Shown: positions 24,642-36,494, counted from the stretch's first letter. The stretch is DNA of 64,000 bases from Flaccisagitta enflata (GCA_965153355.1 OZ231128.1:2542001-2606000); one strand, 5' to 3'. Translations and numbers: made by a program. The notes: generated by a model not told the origin, from the letters alone.

Positions 24642-26116
24642 CACTAACAACGATGGGGGAGGTGGAGGGGAAAGAGAGAGGAAGACGCGCTCACTTGTAA
24701 ACTGCACTAACAACGATGGGGGAGGTGGAGGGGGAAGAGGAGGAAGACGCGCTCACTTGTAAACTGCACTAACAACGATGGGGGAGGTGGAGGGGGAGGA
24801 AGAGGAAGACGCGCTCACTTGTAAACTGCACTATAACGATGGGGGAGGTGGAGTGGGAAGAAGAGGAAGACGCGCTCACTTATAAACTGCACTAACAACG
24901 ATGGGGGAGGTGGAGTGGGAAGAAGAGGAAGACGCGCTCACTTCTAAACTGCACTAACAACGATGGGGGAGGTGGAGGGGTGGAGGGGAGGTGGAGGGGT
25001 GGAGAGGAGGAAGATGTGCTCACTTGTAAACTGCACTAACAACGATGGGGGAGGTGGAGGGGGAAGAAGAGGAAGATGCGCTCACTTATAAACTGCACTA
25101 ACAACGATGGGGGAGGTGGAGGGGTGGAGAGGAGGAAGATGTGCTCACTTATAAACTGCACTAACAACGATGGGGGAGGTGGAGGGGTGGAGAGGAGGAA
25201 GATGCGCTCACTTATAAACTGCACTAACAACGATGGGGGAGGTGGAGGGGTGGAGGAGAGGAGGAAGATGTGCTCACTTATAAACTGCACACCAACCCTT
25301 GGGGGAGGGGGAGGGGTGGAGAGGAGGAAGATGCGCTCACTTATAAACTGCACTAACAACGATGGGGGAGGTGGAGGGGTGGAGAGGAGGAAGATGCGCT
25401 CACTTATAAACTGCACTAACAGCGATGGGAGAGGTGGAGTGGGAAGAAGAGGAAGACGCGCTCACTTGTAAACTGTGTATCAGAGTCTCGTGGAAATTAC
25501 ATTTATCAAAAATCGCATTTTTAGGGAAATATCGGAAAACCAATAATTAGGAGGATGTTCCTTCTGCGGGAAAAGGGGAAGAGCTCGTGGAGAATCTACG
25601 TGAGGCAAATGTTATTGCATCTCTCTCGTTCTAAACTGCACTAACAACGATGGGGGAGGTGGAGGGGTGGAGGGGAGGTGGAGGGGTGGAGAGGAGGAAG
25701 ATGTGCTCACTTGTAAACTGCACTAACAACGATGGGGGAGATGAAGGGGAAAGAAGAGGAAGACGCGCTCACTTGTAAACTGCACTAACAACGATGGGGG
25801 AGGTGGAGGGGGAAGAAGAGGAAGACGCGCTCACTTGTAAACTGCACTAACAACGATGGGGGAGGTGGAGGGGGAAGAAGAGGAAGACGCGCTCACTTGT
25901 AAACTGCACTAACAACGATGGGGGAGGTGGAGGGGGAAGAAGAGGAAGACGCGCTCACTTGTAAACTGTGTATCAGAGTCTCGTGGAAATTACATTTATC
26001 AAAAATCGCATTTTTAGGGAAATATCGGAAAACCAATAATTAGGAGGATGTTCCTTCTGCGGGAAAAGGGGAAGAGCTCGTGGAGAATCTACGTGAGGCA
26101 AATGTTATTGCATCTA
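24642..26116. repeat. G-rich minisatellite, about 63-bp unit, 18 copies
   Basis: The unit is ACTGCACTAACAACGATGGG, GGAGGTGGAGGGGTGGAGAG, GAGGAAGATGCGCTCACTTA. There are 13 units to 25470 and five more at 25632-25966. Each block is followed by the same 150-bp spacer (25472-25626 and 25968-26116, GTGTATCAGAGTCTCGTGGA...), which gives a higher-order repeat of about 0.5 kb. Confidence 0.9.
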
Positions 26117-26159
26117 TCAACCACAAGTACCAACAGAACTCAGAAGTTGTTATCGTTGC

Positions 26160-27415
26160 TATTTTTCATACTCTAAAGATGCAAGGTTAAGTGAGGATAA
26201 AATGTCTGTGTGTGAGGAAGAGTGGGGTAGTTGGGAAAGGAGCGATGATGACGAGGGCTTGAGTAGGTGGAGTGTAGGAGCCTGTAGGGCCAGTTGGGGA
26301 GGTGGTTTTGTTGGGAGAAGGAGTATTAGTAACGATGGATGTAGTTGATGGAGTGTAATTGATGGAGTGTAGTGTAGGGAGGGAGTGATGATGAAAATGG
26401 TTGGGGTGGGTGGGTGCCTAGTTGGACAGGTGGTGTGGTTGGGAAGGGATTGACAGCAACAATGGCTGAAGTTGATGGATTGAGGTGGAGATGAAGTAGC
26501 GTGTAGGGGAGTGATCTTGACGGGGGAAGGAGTGGGGGAGTGTTTTGGGGCTAGTTGTGGAGAGGTGTGGTTGGAAAAAGGAGTACCGAAGGAGGTAGTT
26601 GATGAAGCGTATTGGAGGAGGTGATGTAGTGTGCACAAAAGGAGTGATGTTGATAGGGGAAGGAGTGGGGTAGTGTATTGGGGCTAGTTGGGGAGGGATG
26701 TAGATGGGAAAAGGAGTGGTAGTAACGATGGATGTAGTTGATGGCGTCATTGGCGTGTAGTGGAGGAGGTGATGTAGCGTGTAGGGAAGAAGTGATGTTG
26801 ATAGGGGAAGGAGTAGGGGAGTGTAGTGGGGCTAGTTGGGGAGGGATGTAGATGGGAAAAGGAGTGGTAGTAATGATGGATGTAGTTGATGGCGTGTAGT
26901 GGAGGAGGTGATGTAGCGTGTAGGGAAGAAGTGATGTTGATAGGGGAAGGAGTGGGGGAGTGTAGTGGGGCTAGTTGGGGAGGGATGTAGATGGGAAAAG
27001 TCGTGGTAGTAACAATGGATGTAGTTGATGACGTGTAGTGGAGGAGGTGATGAAGCGTGCAGGGAAGGAGTGATGTTGACGGGGACTAAATAGGGAGAGT
27101 GTAGAAGGGCTAGTTGGGAAGGGGTATAGTTTGGAAAAGGAGTGGTAGTAACGATGGATGTAGTTGATGGAGTGTAGGTGAGGAGGTGAAGTAATGTGTA
27201 GGAAGACTGGAAGAGAGTGACGATGACAATGATTGGAGTGGGTGGAGAGTAGTGGAGCCAGTTGGGCAGGTGATGTGGTTGGGAAGGGATTGATAGCAAC
27301 GATGGATGGAGTGAATGGAATGTGGAGGAGGAGGTGAAGTAGCGTGTAAGAAAAAAGTGATGATGACGTGAGATGGAATTGATGGAGTGTCGTGGAAGTT
27401 TGGTGGCCTCTAACA
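26160..27415. repeat. G-rich minisatellite, about 140-bp unit, 8 copies
   Basis: The unit contains GTAACGATGGATGTAGTTGA and GTGTAGTGGAGGAGGTGATG and GGGGCTAGTTGGGGAGGGAT. It is diverged between copies. One strand is almost free of C. Confidence 0.85.
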
Positions 27416-27519
27416 CAACCCATTGCTTTGTTATTCTTGTTAACAGGGCGACTTACTTTTTTAAATCACACACACTTCACTGGCACAAACGTCAATATAA
27501 AAGAACGCGCCACTGACCC

Positions 27520-27905
27520 ACAGTCCATCAAATCCCACCCTGATGGAAAAAAAAACACCTAACGCCATTTCATCCCACTCCACCCACCTACACAGTCCAT
27601 CAAATCCCACCCTGATGGAAAAAAAACACCCGACCCCACTTTATCCCACTCCACCCACCTACACAGTCCATCAAATCCCACCCTGTTGGGGAAAAAACGC
27701 CTAACACCACTTTATCCCACGCCACCCTCCTACACAATCCCATCAATCAACCTACCTGATGGAAAAAAAACCTAACGCCACTTTATCCCACTCCACCGAC
27801 CTATACGTCCGTGACAGAGCGATTTTATATTGGCCAGGGAAAAAAAACACCTAACGCCACTTTATCCCACTCCACCCACCTATATGACCGTGACAGAGCG
27901 ATTTT
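27520..27905. repeat. C-rich minisatellite, about 66-bp unit, 5-6 copies
   Basis: The unit is CCACCTACACAGTCCATCAA, ATCCCACCCTGATGGAAAAA, CACCTAACGCCACTTTATCC. The strand bias is opposite to the two preceding arrays. Confidence 0.85.
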
Positions 27906-28164
27906 ATATTGGCCATAAAGTGGTGTACAATGGGGTCTTTTAATTTCATTATCTATTTTAATTTCATTTATCGATTTTAACGTTTCCACAGCCTTAGTGA
28001 TATAATTTGATCATGGAAACGAAATGGAGAGAACATGGTTTCAGAAAGGGGACATCTGTTACATTAAACCATGCTTGACTGACTGAGTTACCTGATCAAC
28101 TGATTTAAAAGAAAATAACACCAAGACCAAAAGTAACTTACTTAGTAAGCTATGGCATAAACGA

Positions 28165-28375
28165 TATCAGGTACTGGTAGTAGTTTTGCGTGGTAGATGG
28201 AGATGTGGATGTAGATGCAGATAGGAAGATTGAGCGAGATGCAATCTAAGCAGTGATGACATTATTCATTTATCTATTACTGGTTGTAGTTTTGCGTGGT
28301 AGATGGAGATGTGGATGTAGATGCAGATAGGAAGATTGAGCGAGATGCAATCTAAGCAGTGATGGCATTTTTCAT
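28165..28375. repeat. About 100-bp direct repeat, two copies
   Basis: TAGTTTTGCGTGGTAGATGG ... GAGCGAGATGCAATCTAAGC is present twice in tandem, nearly identical. Confidence 0.85.
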
Positions 28376-28690
28376 CTATTTATGACGAAATTTGACTATT
28401 AAAATGATGACACATCCATGGGCTATTCAGTTATAAACAAATCCCTAGACAGAAACCAGTTTTTCTAGAAAATAGAAATGTGATTCTAATAAGACAGCTC
28501 TTACAGGGGATAACGAGAACAGAAAACATAATAAATTCCATTCTTGTAATTGGTATGGCAACTTGCATTTTAAACGAACTTCTTTGCGGCTAGGAAGTCA
28601 ACCGCTACTGCAGCTGCATCTTTGTCAAATAACCAATTTTCAAAATTGATGACCACAAAGGAACAATAGTTTTATCTAAAAGAAACTTAC

Positions 28691-28846
28691 CTAAAAGCGG
28701 TTTTGACGGTACAAGGGACTCTGTCGGAAGTGTCCACTTCCTCGACTGCCGATTGGCCAGTTCTTCCTAATTCCTCATTGGTCATCATGAAAGAAGGACT
28801 GCCCAATGGAATCATTCCAGCCAGACCATCACTGCCAAGGTCTTTC
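28691..28846 (-). CDS. Orphan internal exon of an unrecognised gene
   Basis: The acceptor TTTTCAG|GAAAGACC and consensus donor TTTTAG|GTAAGT enclose 156 bp open in one frame: KDLGSDGLAGMIPLGSPSFM, then MTNEELGRTGQSAVEEVDTS, ending PCTVKTAF. Good splice sites and mixed composition argue for a real exon, although the neighbourhood is repeats. I do not recognise the family. Other exons of this gene were not found within 5 kb on either side, and it would run opposite to UAP1. Confidence 0.45.
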
Positions 28847-29166
28847 CTGAAAATGAGGAGGAATCAGAGGTAGGTTGCTGAAAAATATATGCAAGATGAT
28901 CAGCGGTTCATAATCATACACTCATTTCTTTTTATAAGAACGTGTTTTTTTTTTCCTGAGGCTCAGTGTTCTTATTTTATTGTCAATTTGAGGCTTAAAC
29001 TATTCTTACGTTGTTCTTATTTCATCTTTTTTTACTACAGTATGTTTATTCTCAAATGAAACGAAAGATGACGACATGACTCCTACACAAATTGAGATAA
29101 TCAAATTCCGAAAAAAGTTCCTGAAAGAGTATGCTCTGGCAATTGTTTGTGCTAAATCTTAGCCTT

Positions 29167-30587
29167 ACAGGGTGTTTCAAGCGAGTTGCAACATAAAGAA
29201 TCGATGTAACTTTCATAATATTCAACGTAATACAAAAATTCAAAAAGATTCTAACTCATCATCGTTTGCAGTTTCATCTCATTTCAAAAAATATTCGAAA
29301 TGGCCGCCAGAGGCCTCGATGCACGCCCTGCAACGCTTGACCACATTTTGAGCTGCATCTCGAATCATTTCCTCGGGCACCGTCGCTGCGACGTCTTCCA
29401 CCGCGGCGCGTAACTCGTCAACATTTGAAGGTTTGATGCAATAGACAGCTGCTTGAAGGTAACCCCACGCAAAAAAGTCAAGGGGGTTGATGTCTGGTGA
29501 ATACGGCGGCCAGAGGTAATCTGAACGCCGCGAGATCACCCGACCGCGAAACTTCTCTCTGAGGAAATTGAGGTTGTCGTTGGTTGTGTGGCTGGTGGCT
29601 CCATCTTGCATCCACCAGTAATTCCGCCTGCTTGATCGTTGCCGCACTTCCGGCCAAACTTGCTTCAGAAGGTCTCCGTAGCGTTCGCCGTTGACAGATG
29701 CCGGGCGTCCGTCTTCGTCGACCATCCATCGCACCGTCAGCATTTTGCCGTCGACAAGACCGCACCACGCCATGAGCTTTGTGTCGCCTTGACGACGGCA
29801 CTCCTCCTCTTCCTCCGAAATCCAGGGAGCCCAAATCACCCGAAATCCAGGGAGCCCAAATCACATCGTTTTTCGAGTTGGGCCCCTGATGCAAGACGAA
29901 CCATTTCTCATCTGACCAGATTATGCGTTGACAGAAATCGTCGTTTTGCGCGAGAAACCAATGACAAAATTCGACGCGATCTTCCATGTTCTTTGCTGTG
30001 AGTTTGTTGACACGCAGCGTTTTGTAGGGCTTCCATTTCAACTGCAGACGCAAAATTCTCCAAACGGTTGTTATGCTAAGTTCCAAATCGTCGGCGGCAG
30101 CGCGAATGTGACTCTTTGGATTTCGGAGAAAAAACTCTTCCACCTGCGCGATGACTTCCGCCGTGATGACGTTTGCTTCTGGTTCTCTTCTTCTTCCCGT
30201 TGTTCCACCACTCTCTTCGAGAGTCTCTGGACCAGCCGGAGAAACGCGCTGCGGTGAGGAGCCTGTCTATGAGTAGCTTCAGTCAGGAACTTCTTTATGA
30301 ATGCTCTTCTCAGTTGGGTTGGCGTAGAAAAAGCGCTGCGCTGGATGAGCCAAATCTCTTGAGGTTTAGTGAAAGGAGAATTGACTTGACGTGATCTTGT
30401 CGGCGATTTTGCCATCCTTGATTCTCAGTTTGCGTTTCGCCGACAGTACGCGTTTCAGGTACATTGCCATAGCATACATGAAACTGCACATCACGCTCTT
30501 TCAAACGCCGTATTGTGCGTCTTACTAGCTTACAGGGTGATCAAACTGCATCGATTCTTTATGTTGCAACTCGCTTGAAACACCCTG
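29167..30587 (-). mobile_element. Mariner-superfamily transposon, DD41D-type, decayed
   Basis: TIRs of about 40 bp (CAGGGTGTTTCAAGCGAGTT, then GCAACATAAAGAATCGATG) are inverted at both ends and flanked by TA. The left and right ends match almost perfectly. A transposase in three frames fills the interior. Confidence 0.88.
29279..30413 (-). pseudogene. Transposase, IS630-Tc1-mariner, frame-shifted
   Basis: An N-terminal helix-turn-helix region (frame ending near 30071) gives way to a frame with TTVWRILRLQLKWKPYK and the first catalytic Asp in IIWSDEKWF. After a short tandem duplication of the IWAPWIS-coding segment (about 29825-29875) a third frame carries YWWMQDGATSHT and YSPDINPLDFFAWG. The second and third Asp are separated by 41 residues, the DD41D spacing. 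All three catalytic Asp are preserved. At least two frameshifts and the small duplication break the gene. Transposases of this type cut and paste at TA through the three-Asp centre. Confidence 0.85.
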
Positions 30588-31500
30588 TATCTCGTGATGA
30601 TAATAAGTATAAATAACAAAAATTCCTTGCACTGGAACATTTTCACACCCATATCATTGCTTGGGCGTAAGCAAAATTGTAAAAATCACAATATCACTTG
30701 ATTTTTTTTTTTTCAGTCCATAAAAGATTGTTTTTTGAGATTTTTTAGTTAAATTCAACCAGTTAGCAAGAAAAATCTTATCTGCTATCAGAAATACCTC
30801 ATACATTGCCTGTTGAGATGAACAATTACCTTTTTTGTTGAAAAAATGACAAAATTTGAAAAATTTCATCTTCTCTCTCCAGTGGGAAAAAGTAACAAAT
30901 AACAATTCATGTTTTATCTTTAAATGCAGATTGAAGCTAAATTGTTTGATCCAAAAGGCTAAGATTTTGCACAAATAAATGCCAGAACATACTCTTTCAG
31001 GAACTTTTTTCGGAATTTGATTATCTGGATTCGTTTTGGATTTATGCCGTCATCTTTCGTTTCATTTGAGAATAAACATACTGTAGCTTATACTGGGATG
31101 TTCTTTATCTGGCAACATAACTCTAATCTGTAACTGAAACAAGATAAAAAGCATGAAAAATTCACCAAGAAGTTTATCTTAAAGAAATCTTATTATTGGA
31201 AAAAAGTCGAATTATGTAATTTGACTTTTTGAAACATAGAGGAAAAATAAAGTTTTCCATTTTTTGGTTGCGGCAATTTTAGAAAGTTAAGTGGTTTTTG
31301 GGCTGGGAGTTGACATTTTTTGATATTCATAGCTAAGAAAGAGCTAATTTTTCTCTTTCAAATGGCGCCTACCACAAGTCTCTACAATCATTAGGTCAAA
31401 AATCGATATTTATCATTGATCCTTATTTTTGGCTTGAGAGTAAATATGTTACGCAAATTGAGTTCAACTTATATAACGCTAGCTTTGGCATTTTACTCTG
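30588..31500. other. Non-coding, nothing recognised
   Basis: AT-rich. The stretch near 30970-31085 (CTCTTTCAGGAACTTTTTTC ... AATAAACATACTGTAG) repeats in reverse the sequence left of the transposon (29035-29150). An inverted duplicate therefore flanks the mariner, pointing to a larger foldback around it. Confidence 0.4.
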
Positions 31501-31501
31501 C

Positions 31502-31522
31502 TTGAGAGAGAGAAAGAGAGAG

Positions 31523-31567
<45 letters not shown>

Positions 31568-31579
31568 GGGGGCAGAGAT

Positions 31580-31633
<54 letters not shown>

Positions 31634-31636
31634 ACA

Positions 31637-31690
<54 letters not shown>

Positions 31691-31735
31691 CACACGCACA
31701 CACACACACACACACCTACACACACATACATATCC
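31502..31735. repeat. (GA)n(CA)n compound microsatellite
   Basis: About 130 bp of GA followed by about 100 bp of CA dinucleotides with minor interruptions. Confidence 0.95.
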
Positions 31736-32254
31736 ACACAAGACAGAGGAAAAAAAAGAGAAAAAAGAGACACAGAGAGACAGTGATTGAATACAAAAAC
31801 AGACAAACAATCAACCAGCAGCGTAAAACAATAGATCACGTGAGCTTTACATGCTTTGAAAAAAGGACTCCCCTTTGTGACTTTTTTCCAGTCAGCGAGA
31901 GCAACCAGTATTGGTACTAAGAAAACAGTGCAGATTAAAGACAATCATCCCTTTTTAATTTCATGAAACTAAAAGTTCTTAACAGCAATGAATGAAGTTC
32001 AGATATTTTTAAGATTTTCTGGTCTTGAGGCTGACAATGTTCTTATGATTGTTCTTATTTTCTTCCTCATCTGAGCCTCAGTGTTCTTATAAAAAAGGTT
32101 GCTAGTCAAAGAAATGACTGTATTGCCCCTTCTTTCTGCTTTCTGAAAATAGGGGCAAAAAACATTCACTCAATTAATGGATCAATAAATCAATTGATGT
32201 ATCACATAATCAGATTTGTTTGAGTTTGAGTTTGAGTTTGAGAGAACCAGTGAT

Positions 32255-32395
32255 GCAGGGGCGTCCAACCCCCATCCACACCCTAACCCCCCTCCCCCCC
32301 CCCCCAAGACACACAATCATGCACAAAAAATATCTAAGACGCTTGTTTTTCCACTTTTTCAACTCGAGCTGACAGACGGAACTCCGTAACTAAAG
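32255..32395 (+). mobile_element. HINE-B fragment
   Basis: It contains CCAACCCCCATCCACACCCT, ACGCTTGTTTTTCCACTTTT and AACTCGAGCTGACAGACGG, the middle and 3' part of HINE-B. It lies directly before a fuller copy. Confidence 0.5.
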
Positions 32396-32423
32396 ATACA
32401 TAAGCTTAGTATTTGTTAAAAAA

Positions 32424-32625
32424 CAAGTGACGCGGGGTCACAATATCGTTGCGGACGGGTGGGTGGGGGCAATCCAACCCCCATCCACTCCCCACACCCC
32501 ACCCAACCCCCTTCTAACACAGACACATGCATAAAAAGCTTCTAAAACGCTCGTTTTCCCACTTCTTGACTCGTGCTCACGGACAGACCGACGGACCAAC
32601 GGACGGAAGAAGCCTCATAAGACAG
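32424..32625 (+). mobile_element. HINE-B repeat
   Basis: It begins AACAAGTGACGCGGGGTCAC with the tag AATATCGTTGCGGACGGGTG, and has a CCGACGGACC core. The hairpin end is eroded (GAAGCCTCATAAGACAG). Confidence 0.6.
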
Positions 32626-33585
32626 AAAATTTATGAGGGAAAATGAAGTGTTTCACAAGACTTTTTGCATCGGTATCAGGACAATAATGAAGCTGGAATG
32701 CTTTTATTGGACAAATTGTCTCTAAGGATACTTGGTGCATACATTTTTATCATATTCTGACTTAAAATGCAATCTGAACCATGCGATTCACATGAAAACA
32801 AGCAAGAGAAAGATGATTTTTAGTGATTTTCTGCTCACATTTTTTCTGTGGTTGAAATTCTAAGAGAAATTCTAAGAAAGTCAAATACAGGAAAATTTAG
32901 CATTTTGAAAAACATAGTTCTCTCTGTAATCGATTTGGGAAGAGAACTATGTTCTTTGTTTTTCATTTTTTTAATTTTCTAAGCAAATTTAAAATTTCAA
33001 CCAGCCCCCTGTCAGTGACCAAAATTGAAATAAGCACAAATTTTCAAAGTAATTCTTTTGGTAACATTAGCTAAACTTGATCCTTTTGCTGAATCAATGC
33101 AAATTTTTCTTTTAAATATTATATCTGAGCCATCTCAATTATCTTTATTCAATTATTTTTGCATTTTCATTTATACATTTTTTTCTGTTTTGATCTTCTT
33201 TGAAACACAAATGTTGCCTTCGGAGGGAAGCCGTCTTATGAGAAAAAAAGCGTACGCGCACCACTCCTAGTTAAACGTCAATTTCACATTACTAAATTTT
33301 TCCCTTTGGTAATTCATAAGTTTCATTTTTAAAATGTTTACCACTCGATGACATGACACCTTTACGTGTGATTGCTCCTTCAGCTTTTTAGACATCTATC
33401 GTCTCTCTAAAAATATCCCAAGCTTTCAAAAAAAAAAAAAAAAAAAAAAAAGAAGAAGGGAACAACCTAAAAGGCGAACAAATCGTCATAAAGACGCGAA
33501 TTTAAGTTGGAATATTAGGAAATAAACAAACAAACAAACAAACAATTCATGAAAACCAGCTGGGCGCCAGGGGAAAAACGTTAAG
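32626..33585. other. UAP1 upstream region
   Basis: AT-rich; no exon found. A run of about 30 A lies near 33425-33452 and an (AAAC)n tract near 33521-33546, just before the UAP1 start. The promoter was not resolved. Confidence 0.35.
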
Positions 33586-33726
33586 ATGACGCCCGAGAAA
33601 TTGTCTAAATTGCGTCAAGATTTGGAGAACCACGACCAGGGACATCTGTTGAGATTCTGGGACCAAATTGACACAAAAGATCAACAAAAACTCTTCGATG
33701 ATCTTCAATCCATAGATTACGATGAG
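33586..33726 (+). CDS. Uap1: UDP-N-acetylhexosamine pyrophosphorylase, exon 1
   Basis: Encodes MTPEKLSKLRQDLENHDQGH, then LLRFWDQIDTKDQQKLFDDL, to a donor GATGAG|GTAAGT in phase 0. The helical N-terminal segment with GHLLRFWD is typical of eukaryotic UAP1 (AGX). The enzyme makes UDP-GlcNAc (or UDP-GalNAc) from UTP and the sugar 1-phosphate in the cytosol. It is the last step of the hexosamine pathway feeding chitin, N-glycans, GPI anchors and O-GlcNAc. Five exons (670 bp, 223 residues) are present here; the family has about 500 residues. The missing part holds most of the sugar-binding core and the C-terminal domain. Confidence 0.9.
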
Positions 33727-33737
33727 GTAAGTGAACT

Positions 33738-33912
33738 TCTTGACGCGGACACGCGATTCTATACAGTAAGGCACTTTTCGGTCTGTCGGTCCATTCGTCC
33801 GTCAGTCCGGCCGTCGGTCACATTTGTCGATTTAGCGCTTGACTGACCCCGCACATCACAGCCCTTGCCCACCCATCCGTGACTAAAGGTTGCCCGATAC
33901 CCGGCCTTGTTA
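33738..33912 (-). mobile_element. HINE-A repeat in UAP1 intron 1
   Basis: It starts with the eroded hairpin GCGGACACGCGATTCTATAC about 15 bp after the exon 1 donor. A (GTCY)n core follows (GTCTGTCGGTCCATTCGTCC), and it ends CCCGATACCCGGCCTTGTT. Confidence 0.65.
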
Positions 33913-34087
33913 ATTGATGGTCTGCGCCAAAAATGAATGAATTGGAATTAGTGGAAGCGAAGCTAGGTCAGTTGCATGGGAGTATACGTAGTACGAGGAA
34001 ATGTCTAATTTCTGATAGTTCTGGGATAGCCGTAAGGACTACGGCAAATCAAGAATCAATACCTGCTTGATTATCCTATCTAATTTG

Positions 34088-34162
34088 ATTCATCACTGCC
34101 CCTGCCCATGCGCCCACCCACGTGCGACTTAAATATAATATCCATGTATCCGGCCTTGCTCT
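34088..34162 (-). mobile_element. HINE-A tag-end fragment
   Basis: CACTGCCCCTGCCCATGCGC ... CCATGTATCCGGCCTTGCT, ending about 25 bp before the exon 2 acceptor. Confidence 0.5.
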
Positions 34163-34187
34163 CATATCTCCATAATTGTCCTCATAG

Positions 34188-34338
34188 GTAGAGCGAAATT
34201 TCAATCAAACGAAGACGAATTTGGATTCGATTCGCAACAACAAATTAAAGTCCGGCGAATTGGGTCCAATTCCGGAAAACGCTTGGGGAAGCTTCACCTC
34301 GACGGACGAAGACACAAGAGACTTCTACCGCCAAAAAG
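34188..34338 (+). CDS. Uap1: UDP-N-acetylhexosamine pyrophosphorylase, exon 2
   Basis: The acceptor CTCATAG|GTAGAGCG and donor AAAAG|GTAAAG enclose VERNFNQTKTNLDSIRNNKL ... GPIPENAWGSFTSTDEDTRD then FYRQKG. It has the PxPxxxxGS element that precedes the nucleotide-binding domain in this family. 151 bp, phase 0 to phase 1. Confidence 0.88.
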
Positions 34339-35084
34339 GTAAAGTAAGAATACTGTTGAACCCCACAACAACACCGTATTTTCTATCCTTATTTTTTCCC
34401 CTGTTTTGATAAATTTACTAATTCCCTTGGCTAGTAGAGTTGATCTCTTCTTTCGCTTTTTCTGTCTGTTGTTGGCCGCGATGTAAGTCACACCTCTTCT
34501 GATTTGGCTTTGGCATCGAGGTCTCTCTCTCACTCCGCCTTCTCTCTTTGAACCCTGCGGCATGTATCCACAGTCATTTTTTATTTTTTGTTCTTTATTA
34601 TCTAGGATCTTTCTTTTTTTTCCATCTTGCCTTTTTATCCTGAATCCAAATGAACACAAACGGGACAGTGGCCAAATCGAGACATGAATCTTGACACCGA
34701 TCTGAGCCTCGATAAGGATAACAAACATGACTGAAAAAAGTTCTTGTTTAAAGCATGTTGAAACATGAATGTTAGTCATACCTTTTTTATTCCCTTAATA
34801 AAAAAACTCACAAAGTGTCTGGACGGCTTGACCTTCAACACGTTTAAACCGATGTGAAAATTTCTGGACATCAGCGTTGATTTAGAGAATCTTCTCGGTT
34901 TTTATTTGTTTGTTTTTTTGTTTCTTCATGTTTTATTTAACCACTTATTTTATTTATTCTTTTAGCGGGGATGTGACTTCCGATGGTTTTTTTTAGCAAC
35001 CAAATGAGACTGCAAATAGTTTTGATGCATATCACCGCCGGATCAATGATTCAAAATGATGACATTTTGTATGGTATTCATTTG

Positions 35085-35246
35085 TGCACAAAACAAGGCT
35101 GGATACACGGCAATCCAGTCGCGAACGGTTGGGCAGGAGCAATAATGCGAAAACCGCTCGGTATTCAAAAATGTAACCGACCGACCGACCTACCGACCGA
35201 CACAGCAAGGTGTAGAGTCGCGCATCCGCGACTAAAAATCATGATA
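35085..35246 (+). mobile_element. HINE-A repeat
   Basis: It starts AACAAGGCTGGATACACGGC, has the tag CCAGTCGCGAACGGTTGGGC and a (CCGA)n core, and ends with the hairpin AGTCGCGCATCCGCGACT followed by AAAAA. Confidence 0.75.
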
Positions 35247-35573
35247 ATGAAAGCATCAATCACTCAAACAACAAACCCAAAATCGCAGAAAAGAAAAAAA
35301 ACCTGGTGAGATCAAAGCAAAAAATTGGGCTTTTTACGCATTTTTTCTCGTCGGAAAATGTCAAATTTGGCTTCTTTGAGGACATTTTTTTATCTTTAGG
35401 GAAAAGTGTGAGAAAGAGACAAGGCGGGGATTTGAGGATTGGCATCATCAGACGGGCAGTCGCCAAAATGACTGGCATCAGCAGACGGACAGTCACCTAC
35501 CGAACGCCAACACTGACATCGTCAGAATGACAATCGCCTTACTTAAATTACTTCACTTCAGTTGCGCTTTTAA

Positions 35574-35768
35574 GGTGCGTGATACGCGACTCTACACCCC
35601 GCTTCTTTGGTCCGTCCGTCTGTCCTTCCGTTGTTCCGTCCGTCCGTCCGTCCGTTTTTTGGGGTTTTAGCGGTCTTTGGTCTCACTGCTCCTGCCCAAA
35701 AGTGACCTCAATTATGGCCCTTGCCCACCCGCTCGCGACTAGGGTAGCGGCGTTTCCGGCCTTGTTAG
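35574..35768 (-). mobile_element. HINE-A repeat
   Basis: Hairpin remnant GCGTGATACGCGACTCTACA, a (CCGT)n core, the tag CCCGCTCGCGACTAGGGTAG, end TTTCCGGCCTTGTT. Confidence 0.7.
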
Positions 35769-35959
35769 TTGCGATAGGCGTAGACCTTGAAGTAGATGTG
35801 GATAAGGGTGCGGACTGCGGGAAGAGCGTTACAGTTGAATCATGGAGAGAGTGGGGAGATAGAGGTGGAAAATCGAATGAAAAAGAATTGAAGAGTGGAT
35901 CAGTAATTTAATGTGAATTGGAGTGGGTAATGGAAATGTCTTTAAGAAGAGACACATGC

Positions 35960-36494
<535 letters not shown>

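Noticed and set aside
25036-25471. Open frames on both strands with a 21-residue periodicity
   Set aside because: The 63-bp minisatellite unit is a multiple of three, so frames stay open on both strands. Composition is repeat-driven and there is no exon structure.
24642-25966. Regular spaced repeats considered as a CRISPR array
   Set aside because: Units abut without unique spacers and the setting is a eukaryotic intergenic region.
26159-27423. His/Pro/Ser-rich minus-strand frames
   Set aside because: Long only because the G-rich minisatellite has few stop codons in reverse; frames shift between units.
29639-30257. Plus-strand frames over the mariner
   Set aside because: Antisense of the transposase, which shows the catalytic motifs on the minus strand.
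31423-31944. Open frames with Cys-Val and Leu-Ser repeats
   Set aside because: By-product of the (GA)n(CA)n microsatellite.
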